A DNA stretch of 64,000 nucleotides. It comes from Cordylochernes scorpioides (lineage: Eukaryota; Arthropoda; Arachnida; Pseudoscorpiones; Chernetidae). Below are positions 10,707 through 20,864 of this stretch, one piece after another. Every line of letters begins with the position of its first letter. The stretch's first letter is position 1. Made by a program: the position numbers and the translations under genes. The stretch covers positions 58,395,252-58,459,251 of the forward strand of contig CP092876.1 in the NCBI GenBank assembly GCA_030710605.1, given 5' to 3'. The notes below the pieces were generated by a model. The model was not told where the DNA came from and made no database searches. It saw only the letters and a program-made list of their open reading frames with translations.

Positions 10707-10969
10707 AGTGGGGTGTGTAGGTACCTAGGAGTGTGGACCGCCGACTCCGAGATGCCTCCCCATCTGTCAGGTAGAGTAGAGCTAGCTTACCTGCTGGGCC
10801 AGCCTGGCTGACTGACTGCTGCAGCATGAGGTCTGAGACCTCCATGAGGAGCTCAGCCAGCAGCATCCGGCCCCTGTGCACCAGCCTCACCCAGGCTGGC
10901 AAACCCTGCCGCAGAAAGAGCCTGGCTGGCTCCAGCTATTGCACTACCCATCTCACCTCCCCCCACTAG
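10707..10969 (+). CDS. 3'-terminal exon(s), Cys/His motif, Brambleberry-like gene
   Basis: This patch is GC-rich. A good acceptor (ACTCCCCTTCCAACAG) precedes 10707, and the frame from phase 0 reads SGVC. A donor at 10721 (AG|GTACCT) and an acceptor after CTGACTGACTGCTGCAG at 10824 keep the frame into the last exon, 10825-10969, which ends at TAG. An alternative donor at 10771 leaves no workable frame with an intron of normal length. The last exon encodes a Ser/Arg-rich segment, then C-x9-C-x10-C-x2-H (LCTSLTQAGKPC...SYCTTH). This resembles the CxAxTxxGxxCxxxAxxGxxxCxxH motif found at the C terminus of several eukaryotic proteins and viral ORFs, probably metal-binding. It is assigned to the same gene by strand, base composition and position. 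The internal junctions are not certain. Confidence 0.45.
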
Positions 10970-12543
10970 TCTGGAAGAACCACATGGAAACTCCCTGGTA
11001 CATCCTTAGTTGGATGGATGCCCATCACACATTATCTAGCAACATAGAGCACCTCCGTTTTTTTAAAAAAAGGCCATATCTCCCATCAAAATAGGTGTTA
11101 AAAACTACGAGCCATTCTAAAGATTTCATGATTCTCTTGTGGATCTTGTGAAATGGAAACCATGATCTTCAATTAGAGGTTCAAAATTTGCCAAACTTGT
11201 CAGCCACCTAAGTCTGCTAAATTATAGATAAGTTTTTTTGCATATTTTGACCGGTGATGTGTCCTTTTTAGATTCATTTTGAACTGATTTTTTATCAAAA
11301 TTTTTGAACAAATTTCTATATTTTACTAAATGGAAGATGCAAAAAAAAAAATTTTTTTGGTGGCTCATCAGTGGTTTTTCATTAAATTGGTGAAACTACT
11401 GGGAAGGTTCATCATCAATGAACCAAACCGTTCCAATTTTTATCATCTTCCATTTAGGAGTAGTGGAAATTTGTGTCCTCTTAAGAGATATCCAACACTT
11501 TATCACGCAAGTGCATTGGTGTTCTAGTACATGCACTTGACATCACAAACCTCTTTGTTATATCTTTGAATATTTATTTCCTCATTCTCTTTTTGTTCAA
11601 ATTTTGACTCTTTCTTAAGCTATAACTCAATCATTACAGACTTCTTAATCACCATCTAATAATCTTTCATTTTGAAACTTCTTTTTTTATTTTTGGAAAG
11701 TTATATTTTTTGTTCCTCAGTGGCTGTTCTCTTCTTTTTTTTTTTAAATGAATTTCTAACAACTAATATTTTAGTGAAATTTTAATGTTTTTTTTTTTTT
11801 TAAGACTATTGATAGATCTCTTTTAAAGTGTTTGCTACGGCAGAAAAAAAAGGTAGTTTTGAAATTTGTACATAAATATTTCATATTAGGATAAGTCAGC
11901 ACAAATGGCTTTTGATTTTGAGCTTGTTTTTTTTTTTTTTTTTATAATAGTGTTTATATAATCTTCTCTCATATAAATGTCCACTTGTTTACATTTCCAC
12001 ACTGCTCTGATTTTTTCCCAAATCTGGAGATTCTCAGAGTTCTCTCTCTCTTTCTTGTGTCATTACATAGATTCCCCTCAATAACAAGAGCAAAGTTTTT
12101 TTTTTCAACAGTCATTTTAATTGGGACTACTGATAATTGGGTCAATTTTCTGTTTTTTCTCAGCCCTTCTAAATAAATGACTGTGGTAGCACTAATTGTG
12201 CTAAAAAGGATCATTCAGCAGGAGTAATTCTCTCTCTTTTCAATTCATCCAGGACAATTATCATAAACTAGGTTTCTCTTTTTGAGTGGTACCTTATAAA
12301 GTGATTTTGGAACAAGATCCAGGACAACCTAGCAATTGTCTACTCTAATCCTTAGGTAGGAGTGTGTGGGTTAAAACCCCCTAACTATCAACATCAAATA
12401 AGATTGCATAATGTATCATTGACTTTGATTAAGGCTGTGGGTTGAAACCCCCTAACTATCAACATCAAATAAGATTGCATAATGTATCATTGACTTTGAT
12501 TAAGGCTGATTAACCAGTAATTGTGTTAACTTGTAAAACTATA
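10970..12543. other. Unassigned AT-rich stretch
   Basis: It has many homopolymer T/A runs. At 11361-11425 is a diverged copy of the GAAAC...TGATGAGCCA hairpin repeat seen at 31530 and 32788. An 85-bp direct duplication (CCCCCTAACTATCAACATC and neighbours) lies at 12377-12510. No gene seen. Confidence 0.5.
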
Positions 12544-12664
12544 ATTTGGATTACAAACACAAGGTAATAACACCAAATCTAAATAAATAGTGTGTGACAT
12601 CTCGGTAACAGCATTGTTACCGAAATGTCGCACACTATTTTTTGGAGTCTTATTAGCTTGTGTT
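12544..12664. mobile_element. Fold-back MITE, copy 5
   Basis: Same palindromic family: AATTTGGATTACAAACACAA at the left, TTAGCTTGTGTTTA at the right. The right arm has a small deletion. Confidence 0.75.
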
Positions 12665-14699
12665 TAGTAAAGCTATGCTATAAATATTTTAAAACAATAT
12701 ATCTCGGGTTATGAAAAGGCTCCTAAATCCAGTTATGGAATTTGTCAAATTCAATTTTTATTAAACAGATGAGGGTACAGTGAAGTTACTAACCTTATAT
12801 AATGACTGGTGTATTCAAATAACTTTGTTTTTCTCATTTTCATCAAGGTTTGTCAGAAGTTTTGCCAGAAAAAAAATTTTTTAGACCCATTTAGAACCAT
12901 ATTTCCTACTGTCCTTTACTTCAATGGAAATACATTTAGGAGGGCCTCTGTCTCATCAGAGAAGAACCCTCCAAATGGCTTATTAGTTGCTCCCAGACCA
13001 CTTTATTATTGGATTTGTCTTGATCACTGCTAGCAAGCCAGGCTCTCCCAAATTGTAGGATATTATTTTTAATGGAAAATTTTCAAAAAGGCATGACCAG
13101 CTTCAAATATCACTTGAAGTTGATGGCCTACAAATGTATAGCCCTGCCTAGAGCCAAACTACAACAACTGAACTTCTTTCTGGCAGTTTGTAAACATGTC
13201 TTTGTAGGAAGTCCTGGGCTAGTCCATGTTGGCTCTGTGAATCGGACAAAGCTGGAAACTTTGCTGGCAGATGGTCTGTCTGTCTCTCTTTTTATAGGTA
13301 TTTGATTTCTTTTACCCCCTTTATATATAATAAATCTCTATACAGTAGAACCTCCGTGAGAGGATACCTCTGCATAAAGGACAGTTTTCATTTCCAAAAT
13401 GATCATTTTTACCATACAGCAACCCTCCAGTAAAAAGGCACCTCTTCATAAAGGACACTTTAGTTCTGCAACTAGGTGTTCTCATTCAAAATTGAATGTT
13501 TACCAGAAAAATTTTCACAGAATCAAGTTTGAATCAGATTCAAGACTGGCTTTGTCTTATGTTAAGAATCAACTATATCCAGAAAATGATAGTTTTCATC
13601 AAGCCTTTTACAAAGAATTCAATAGTCACTCTCCATTTTAAACCATATAATTATTCTGGACATCCAGTGGGAACATTGGTGTTGTTAAAAGAAGATTACA
13701 CTTATTTCCAATCTTCATAAAATAAATCATTTAGACAATTCTTGTTGGAGGTTTGCTCTAGAAGAAAAATGTCCCACTTATCAGGTGTCTCAATGAATTG
13801 AATTGTTGAAAATACTCTCTTATAACTTGAACAAACTGTTGTTAATCAAATCTAATATACTCTTTCTTGTCAGTGAGAGAAAGTCACTTTTTGAGTTTGA
13901 GTTTTTTTTTTTTTTTATCAATTCCTGTAAGATTGTATGTAATTACTGATTATGTGATTTTTTTTAAATTTGAATTATAATTATATTTAAGTTTGAAAAG
14001 CAAGAGATTTCTCTCACTTAGAATTTCTCCCTTGGGATTATTTCTTGTTTCTTTAGTTTGTAGATGGTTGTCATATTGTGTATTTCTGTCTTTCCTTATA
14101 AAATTACCTTCATAACGTGTTGTTTATTGACTAAAGAGAATTCTTCTTCCTGGTCTAGTATTATATGGGATATGAGGCACATTTTGTCCACAATGGACTC
14201 GTGCATATATTCTGGTGTCATTTAGTCAAATTTGTGGGTAACCTTTCTTCTCTTTTTGATATATTTGGAATATAAATTATTGTTAATTCAATACAATAAT
14301 CCCTTGTATCAATATTAAACTATCAGGGTTCCAGGGATAGGTTTCTTTCTAAGAATTGATCTAAACATTGTTAGAAGTTATCTTTCCAATCAAAATTTGT
14401 GAAGTTCAGAATATTTGTAGTTATGTACAAGATTCAAATACAGTAGAGTATCCCACGAGATACCCCCCCCCCCCCCCCCCCCCCAAAGAAAAAAAAAAAC
14501 TGGCTAAATTTGGGTTTCTCCTAGAGATGGTCTCTTATCATAGAATCTGTCAAATATCAGGCCAAGTCATCCATCCAATCAGTCTCTGTGATGGAAGGTA
14601 AACTCCAGAAAAGACGGACCAGGTTTTAACCAACAGACATGAGTACAGGCGCAACTCCTCCATATCCCTGGAGAGGGCCCTTGCTAAGGTCTATCAACC
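12665..14699. other. Mostly unassigned; truncated MITE and poly-C tract
   Basis: A PM1 MITE starts at 13343 (CAGTAGAACCTCCGTGAG after TA) and is lost after about 13480. A run of 22 C lies at 14463-14484, followed by an A-rich run. No exon could be supported. Confidence 0.5.
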
Positions 14700-14805
14700 G
14701 GGTCATTTGAACAGGATGCTGCTTATTATCAAACACAGCTCGAGGAGCACGGACTCATAAAATTCATGTAATCTTTGCACAAGGGGATAAGAAACAACAA
14801 AAAAA
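14700..14805 (+). mobile_element. LINE 3' end (family La)
   Basis: This decayed copy of the La C-terminal coding end and tail contains ATGCTGCTTATTATCAAAC and ends GGGGATAAGAAACAAC + A-rich. It is related to 17318 and 18100. Sequence from 14806 to 15085 has no named feature. Confidence 0.6.
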
Positions 14806-15085
14806 GCTAATCAAATTGCCAATGAGCTGCATAGAAATTTAGGTGAAGATTTTTTCCTTCCTCTCTTATTTAGAGTTTTCTAGTGTTTTTCTCAAGCATA
14901 TTTAATATTTTATTTTAGTTATATTGATTTATTTTTTTTTTAGAGTTTTTTCTAGTGTTTCTCCAACCCATTTAATGTTTCTTTCCAGTTATATTGAATA
15001 TATTGTGTTGGTTTGTGTATAGATAAACTGACAAATGTTTATTTTAACTCGTTGTAACAAGCATGGTGTCTCTCTTATTATCATA

Positions 15086-15817
15086 CTAGACGAATGGCCC
15101 GGGCAACGCCCGGGGTTTACCCGAGTGCGAATATATTTTAAAACCGTTGTCTTGGGTGGTCGCTATTGACAGGGTGGTCTGTATAGACTGGTGGATGTAT
15201 CACACAGCTGATAACAGGGTTGTCTAGAGTGGTCGCTATTGACAGGGTGGTCTGTATAGACAGGTGGATGTATCACACTGCTGATAACAGGGTTGCCTAA
15301 GGTGACCGCTATAGACAGGGTGGTCTGTATAGACAGGTGAATGTAACACACTGATGATAACAGGGTTGCCTAAGGTGACCGCTATAGACAGGGTGGTCTG
15401 TATAGACAGGCAGCTGATAACAGGGTTGTCTAGAGTGGTCGCTATAGTCAGGGTGGTCTGTATAGACAGGTGTATGTATCACACTGCTGTTAACAGGGTT
15501 GCCTAGAGTGACCGCTATAGACAGGGTGGTCTGTATAGACAGGTGAATGTAACACACTGATGATAACAGGGTTGTCTAGAGTGACCGCTATAGACAGTGT
15601 GGTCTGTATAGACAGGTGGATGTATCACACAGCTGATAACAGGGTTGTCTAGAGTGGCCGCTATAGACAGGTGTATGTATCGCACAGCTGATAACAGGGT
15701 TGTCTAGAGGGGGGCAGGGAGGCCACGTGTTCGCTGGCAGCCAATGGGCGCGCATTCTATCCGTGAGCTTCAGACATACAGACAAACAGATAGAATAAGG
15801 CAAATATATAAGTAGAT
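15086..15817 (+). mobile_element. Composite VNTR-bearing element, copy 2
   Basis: Same architecture as 1350-2625: head TAGACGAATGGCCCGGGC, 73-bp units (about 15145-15710, about 8 units with deletions), then the tail with GCTGGCAGCCAATGGGCGC, CAGACA repeats and ATATATAAGTAGAT. The unit number differs from copy 1, so the array has changed length since the copies separated. Confidence 0.65.
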
Positions 15818-16245
15818 TTATTTTTTTATTTAGACAAACCTTTTTCACACAAATAATAAAAATCTAAGAGAAACAAAAAAATATATATATATTCTAAAAA
15901 ATAATTTTCAATATTCTTATTAGGCTGCTTATGGCATCTTTTTAAAGGACTTGTTCAGAAACTGCAACACTTCAGGTTCAGATTATCAACCATCTAAGCT
16001 GTTACCTACCTAAGTGGATTACTTCTTTGGCTCTTGTTAATGTCTTTTCTATATTTTTTAGAATCATAAATATTGTCTTTTACACACTGCCCTGAAATAC
16101 CTTTTTTTTTTTTCAATATTAAATATGGTCTTTCAGACTTCCCTGAAAGGATTACAGTGTTATGACACTCTCTCTGACCTGATTATAACAACATCATCAT
16201 TCTGAAGTTCCAAGTTTTTTAATCATTTTCATAGATACAACAAAA

Positions 16246-16352
16246 TAAGACTTAATCCAAACAAGTTGATAATGTGTGACGTTTCTGTAACAGTGTTTAA
16301 TTTATTTGGATTAGGGTCTTATTTTCTTGAATCTATAATCCAAATTGTGCTT
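16246..16352. mobile_element. Fold-back MITE, copy 6 (diverged)
   Basis: A shortened palindromic copy: AATAAGACTTAATCCAAAC at the left, ATCTATAATCCAAATTGTGC at the right. Confidence 0.6.
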
Positions 16353-16547
16353 CATCATTAATTGTTTTCATATAAGGAGGTTTAACTGTTAATTAATTTT
16401 TTTTTTTTTTTGAAATATGCAAAAAGATTTTGGTTTTTTGTGCTTTTCATCTATTTTAATGCCTATTTGATTTATTCTTTCCACAAAGCCTTATGCATTC
16501 TTGGTATTGCATGTGAATCTTTACTAGTGTTGGCCACCATTCTATAT

Positions 16548-16692
16548 GTTGTTGTTTCTAATCTCCTTGTGTGAAGATTACAGGAATTCCACGAGTTCAT
16601 GCTCCACGAGCTGTTTGATGATAAGCAGCGACCTCTCCCAAATGCCCTGTTTAGTGCATCTAATGCGTGCCAAAATGTGTTCTGAAGCTGCA
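16548..16692 (-). mobile_element. LINE 3' end (family La), - strand
   Basis: Reverse-orientation copy of the La terminus: the complement of the (AAC)n tail at the left, and the region encoding the Cys-rich C terminus at the right (GCCAAAATGTGTTCTGAAGC). Confidence 0.65.
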
Positions 16693-16722
16693 TTTTCTAT
16701 ATATATATATATATATTCTAGC

Positions 16723-17035
16723 TGAATGACCCGGGCAACGCCCGGGTTTACCCGATTAAATGCTTTTATTCAAATACTATTCGTTACAATTTTAAATTGG
16801 CGCCGTGGATGTCATTCTTGTATAATATATAAATGAGTTTTAAAAATTGTAAAAAAAAAAAATGCATCGGCCGGGAATCGAACCCAGGCCGCCCACATGG
16901 CAGGCGAGCATTCTACCACTGAACCACCGATGGTTATGAGAAATGGCCATATTTGGGTATTTATTCCATTCACAAAGCAAACGGTGATAGAATTGATTAA
17001 GAAAGAATTGATTATGACGCTGATAACTGTATATT
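16723..17035 (+). mobile_element. Dispersed element F, copy carrying a tRNA gene
   Basis: The head CTAGCTGAATGACCCGGGC and the next 80 bp match element F (on the - strand at 940-1337 and 32088-32490). The far part (AAAGCAAACGGTGATAGA...AACTGTATATT) matches the other end. The middle of the element is replaced by a poly-T/A stretch and a tRNA-Gly gene in the opposite orientation. Confidence 0.55.
16863..16933 (-). tRNA. tRNA-Gly: tRNA-Gly (anticodon GCC)
   Basis: The - strand folds as a tRNA. It has the A box TGGTTCAGTGGTAGAAT, anticodon arm CTCGC CTGCCAT GTGGG with GCC in the loop, B box GGTTCGATTCC, and acceptor 3' strand CCGATGC plus discriminator A. The length is 71 nt, normal for tRNA-Gly. 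A poly-T run directly after the 3' end is a good Pol III terminator. The first acceptor pair is C-C, and the anticodon stem uses two G-U pairs, so this may be a slightly decayed copy. Confidence 0.85.
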
Positions 17036-17317
17036 GCGATATCTTGTTGAATATTGAGCTATCCATTTTTGATAATTTTTCCTAGAAGAATATAGTCGAA
17101 CAGCCTCGTCGAAATATCAAATTTTAATAAATATATTTGATCCAAAATATGCCCTTTTTTAAATATATATATACTTGCGATGCCAAACTTAAGTATTGCG
17201 ATGTGGTTCACCCGTCTAGTCTTACAAAGTGATTATAAGGCAAGGTAACACAACAAGACCAATAATATGTATTCTGTATGGTAACAACCAAACTACAGTA
17301 CTTGCTACAACTACTCT

Positions 17318-17458
17318 AGCATTTGCAGCTCCAGGACACATTTTGCCTTGCATTGGATGCACTAAACAGGATCTTTGAGAGAGGCTGCTGCTTATCAAGG
17401 AGCATGGACTCATGGAATTTGTAATATCTTTACACAAGGGGATAAGAAACAACAACAC
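17318..17458 (+). mobile_element. LINE 3' end (family La)
   Basis: It matches 18100-18305 through CTCCAGGACACATTTTGCC..GAGGCTGCTGCTTATC and ends GGGGATAAGAAACAACAAC. Confidence 0.7.
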
Positions 17459-18099
17459 TCTAGTGTAAAGATGGAGGCAATGCTGTTGTCATCTAGACAA
17501 TTTGTCTGAGTCAAAAGGCGAACCATTAAAGGGCGTACCTGGATTTTACCTTTATCAATTTATTGCACAATAAACTTAATTTGATTAACATAAATTAATT
17601 TTACCTGATTTAAAAATATTCTTCTTTCAACTCTTGGGTACATATTACATCTGTCAATATTATTTAGTTAGTGGCCTGGTCTTTCTTCATATAAGCTTTA
17701 TTATATAAAAGTATTATTTTATTTTCTCAGTATTTTCTATTATTTATATTATACATTACTCTTTATTTTTTGAAGTAATAAAGAATGGACTACAGTAGAA
17801 CCTCCATGAGAGGACACTCGCGCTAGAAAACACCTCTCTGTTTTCATTTGCAAAATTGTCATTTTTTACTATTTAGCAACTCTCCATAAAGGACAATTTG
17901 GCTCTGCAATTAGGTGTCCTTTACAGAGAGGTTCTACTGTATATGTAAATTTTATGGGTGTCCGATGTGTGAATTTCATCCATTCTGCTTCAATAATGTA
18001 TTTTATCTAAAGTATTGCTTTGTTTGTCCTGTTGTGGATGCTCTTATTAAGTTTGTCTGTCCACATTGTAAACATCTTGTAAAACTCGTCTCAAGCAAT
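17459..18099. other. AT-rich sequence with one PM1 MITE
   Basis: A complete PM1 MITE of 147 bp lies at 17793-17939 (CAGTAGAACCTCCATGAG to GAGGTTCTACTG, flanked by TA). The remainder shows no named feature. Confidence 0.7.
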
Positions 18100-18305
18100 T
18101 GAAGATAGAAAATAACAACAAAATCTACCCCACTTGCCCAAATTGTAGCTTGGCACCTGCAGCTCCAGAACACATTTTGGCTTGTATTAGATGCGCTAAA
18201 CAAGACCTTTGGGAGAGGCTGCTGCTTATCATAAAACAGCTTGATGAACATGGATTCATGGAATTTGTGTAATCTTTACACAAGGAGATAAGGAACAACA
18301 ACAAC
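18100..18305 (+). pseudogene. LINE ORF2 C terminus and tail (family La)
   Basis: The frame reads CPNCSLAPAAPEHILAC, then LWERLLLIIKQLDEHGFMEF and a stop, followed by CACAAGGAGATAAGGAACAACAACAACAG. The CPxC...PEHIL-C motif and the short C-terminal helix are typical of the end of ORF2 in arthropod CR1/Jockey-group LINEs. The short AAC repeat is the 3' tail. Only the last ~130 nt of coding are present, so it is a dead 5'-truncated insertion. Confidence 0.75.
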
Positions 18306-19052
18306 AGCTATGTAGCATTGAGCTTCTGCCCAAATGAATACCATACATGGATTGGTGAAGATACTGAGGTTTACACCCCATCTCCTGTAGCAAATGTGAT
18401 GTAATAAAACTCCAGGAGAGACTCCAGAACTCTAATTTCTTCTCCATCAAATTTCTACTGGAGATTTCTCTTCAATGCTTTCTCATCTGCCATCCAACTG
18501 GCTTTATCCTACTCTACTTTTTACTCACATTTATCATTTCCTACATCTTTGATTGAATCTTGTTTTCAATGTGGGGGCTTCAATCCAAAGTCTAAGGGTA
18601 TTTCTTTTTATAGAGTATTTTTCTTATTAAATGTTTTATTTTTAAAATGTATATTATTTATATTTTTGTAATTGTTTTTTTTTTTTTTTTGCTAGCTTGT
18701 GTTATATGTGTGTGTGTATAAAAAGTCCTTATAAATTCTGCATTCCACTAACCAGAGTTTTGCCATATGTATCCTCTTGTGGCTTTTGTAATATAGCTTG
18801 TTACTCTGTGTAAATAGATCTAAAGCCAGCTTTATTTTTTTCTCACTCTCTATTGCTTCATATTAAAGGAGAGTTCAACAATAAAATGGTATTATTTTTA
18901 TATTGGTGTCTTCATTTTTGGTACACACATATAGGAACTTCTAGCCCGGAGGTTTCCATAGTATTTATACTACCATGCTTATTTAGCTTATTTTTTAAAA
19001 TGTTTGGTATCAAATCTGTTAATAATGGAATTCAGAAATCGTTCAAAATACA
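18306..19052. other. Unassigned AT-rich stretch
   Basis: Poly-T and (TG)n low-complexity sequence around 18677-18720; no gene recognised. Confidence 0.45.
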
Positions 19053-19402
19053 AAATTTCTTCTTTATTATCTCCACTCAATAATCATATTAGGGTATCAA
19101 GCTCGTAAAGCTAGAGACTTTTGATGGTGTCTGCCGGGGAGGAATAGAGCTCATCAATGGATGAATCAATACAACTGTGCGACGGCCGATGCAGCATAGT
19201 GGGGAGATTTGACAACCATCATGACTGGGTGAAGTAGAATATGTCTGCCTTTGTCATTAAGACTGAGAGCACTATTCAGTGGCAGGTCGACTTAGCTCCG
19301 AAAGAAATGGCCGCATCTGACATGAAGAACAGATGCCATGTGCAGCCGCTCTTAACATGGAGTACAAACGCTGCTCATCCTGTATCCTTCGACAAAATTT
19401 CT
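19053..19402 (+). repeat. Dispersed repeat E3, copy 2 (3' truncated)
   Basis: It matches 205-530 but carries an additional insertion of about 70 bp (AATAGAGCTCATCAATGG region). The copy breaks off at TGTATCCTTCGAC, just before a PM1 MITE at 19407. Confidence 0.65.
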
Positions 19403-19406
19403 AATA

Positions 19407-19581
19407 CAGTAGAACCTCCCTGTAAAGAATACCTAATTACAGAGCCAAAGTGTTCTTTAGAGAGAGATGTCCTTCTGCCGGAGAGTTGCTAAATAGTAAA
19501 AATGGTAATTTTGCAGATGAAAACTGTCCTTTGTAGAGAGGTGTCGTCTAGCAAGAGTGTCCTTTCAAGGAGGTTCTACTG
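19407..19581. mobile_element. Pogo-like MITE PM1
   Basis: CAGTAGAACCTCCCTG at the left and GAGGTTCTACTG at the right, both next to TA. Full-length copy of 175 bp. Confidence 0.8.
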
Positions 19582-19769
19582 TATATACATACACACAAAC
19601 TCCATGAACAAAGACCACAAATCAATTTTTAAAGAATTAATTACCAATTATAGGAAAATACATCTTTGATTCTTTGTGGAGACTTTAATACAAGATCTTC
19701 GTTATTCATATGATTTAAAGACAAATTACAATAGTCATAGACTTTCCCATTATATATGTAACTAATCAA

Positions 19770-20140
19770 ATCATCTTCTTCTTTCTTATCTCCACTCAAT
19801 CATATTAGGGTATCAAGTTGTGACCCTTGGTGGTGTCTGTTTGACTTCCATCATGACTGGGTGAAGTAGAATGTGTCTGCCTTTGTCATTAAGACTGGGA
19901 GCACTACTCAGTGGCAGGCTGACTTAGCTCCAAAAGAAATGGCCGCCTCTGACATGAGGAACAGACTCTATGTGCAGCCGCTCCTAACATGGAGTACAAA
20001 CGCCGCTCATACTGTATCCCTGGATCAGGAGCCCTTACAGGGTACTCTCAGCCGGGCCAGCTGAACCCAGGTTTTTTAGTGAGCTTGTTACTGCTCCTCT
20101 TTTTTCATCCGGGCTTGGGACCGGGAAAGGCGGAGTTAAT
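19770..20140 (+). repeat. Dispersed repeat E3, copy 3
   Basis: Contains the same 63-codon frame (19873-20064) and runs on to GGGCTTGGGACCGGGAAAGG, which the inverted copy at 38457 shares. Positions 20141-20527 show no named feature. Confidence 0.65.
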
Positions 20141-20527
20141 CTAATCATACACAATGATAAAAAAGCTCATACAACCATATTAAGAAATGGCATGCACAAC
20201 AAATGTTCAAAATATCACGCCGCTATAATATTTGATGTAGTATGACAACAATTTTCAACCACATAATTCTTATGTGCAAAAATTTTCAATTTTTGGTTTA
20301 TTTTCTGAAAAATATATATTTGACATAATAATTTCAAAAGGGTTGTATCTCCTCAAAGATCATCTACAGACATTGTTCAAAAGATCTTGCTATCAGTTTC
20401 TTACAGACCAATAAGCATTAACATTGCCAGAATCTTTGTTTGAGAAGAGATTATTTTTGTCATGTCACCATATTCTAATTATAGCTAATACTAGATATTC
20501 TAATGCTCTTAACTATCACAATGATTG

Positions 20528-20825
20528 TTGTCATGACCAATGAAGAGCCTCAGATGTCTCCATGCATCTCTATCACAGCAGTCACAATGTCCTCTATCTT
20601 GGGTGTGTAAAGCTGCTGCTTTGGGTCCATGTCAATTTGCTGTTGTTGTTGTTGTGTCCAATGAAGAGCCTCAGATATCTCCATGCATCTCTATCACATC
20701 AGTCACAATGTCCACTATCTTGGGTGTGTAAAGCTGCTTCTCTGGTTCCATTTGAATTTTTTTGCAAGGCTGCGGCCATTGCTGGGCATGAGAATATGTG
20801 GGTAGGTGTTAGTTCCACACCATGA
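20528..20825 (-). mobile_element. Two LINE 3' ends (family Lb) in tandem, - strand
   Basis: Two - strand copies of the Lb terminus (20528-20640 and 20641-20825) each start with the complement of the tail (GTTGT + CCAATGAAGAGCCTCAGAT). The longer one extends into the coding end seen at 39797 and 63759. A tail directly adjacent to another copy suggests insertion at the (AAC)n tail of the first. Confidence 0.7.
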
Positions 20826-20864
20826 CAATATTAAAATTAATGTTGACACACAACACACACACAC

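Noticed and set aside
10684..10935. Minus-strand open frame with a GTAAGC donor in the GC-rich patch
   Set aside because: The + strand reading of the same DNA gives a Cys/His motif ending in a stop and fits the phase of upstream + exons; the - strand acceptor is poor.
13072..13305. 77-codon frame considered as an exon
   Set aside because: No convincing splice sites on both sides and no recognisable domain.
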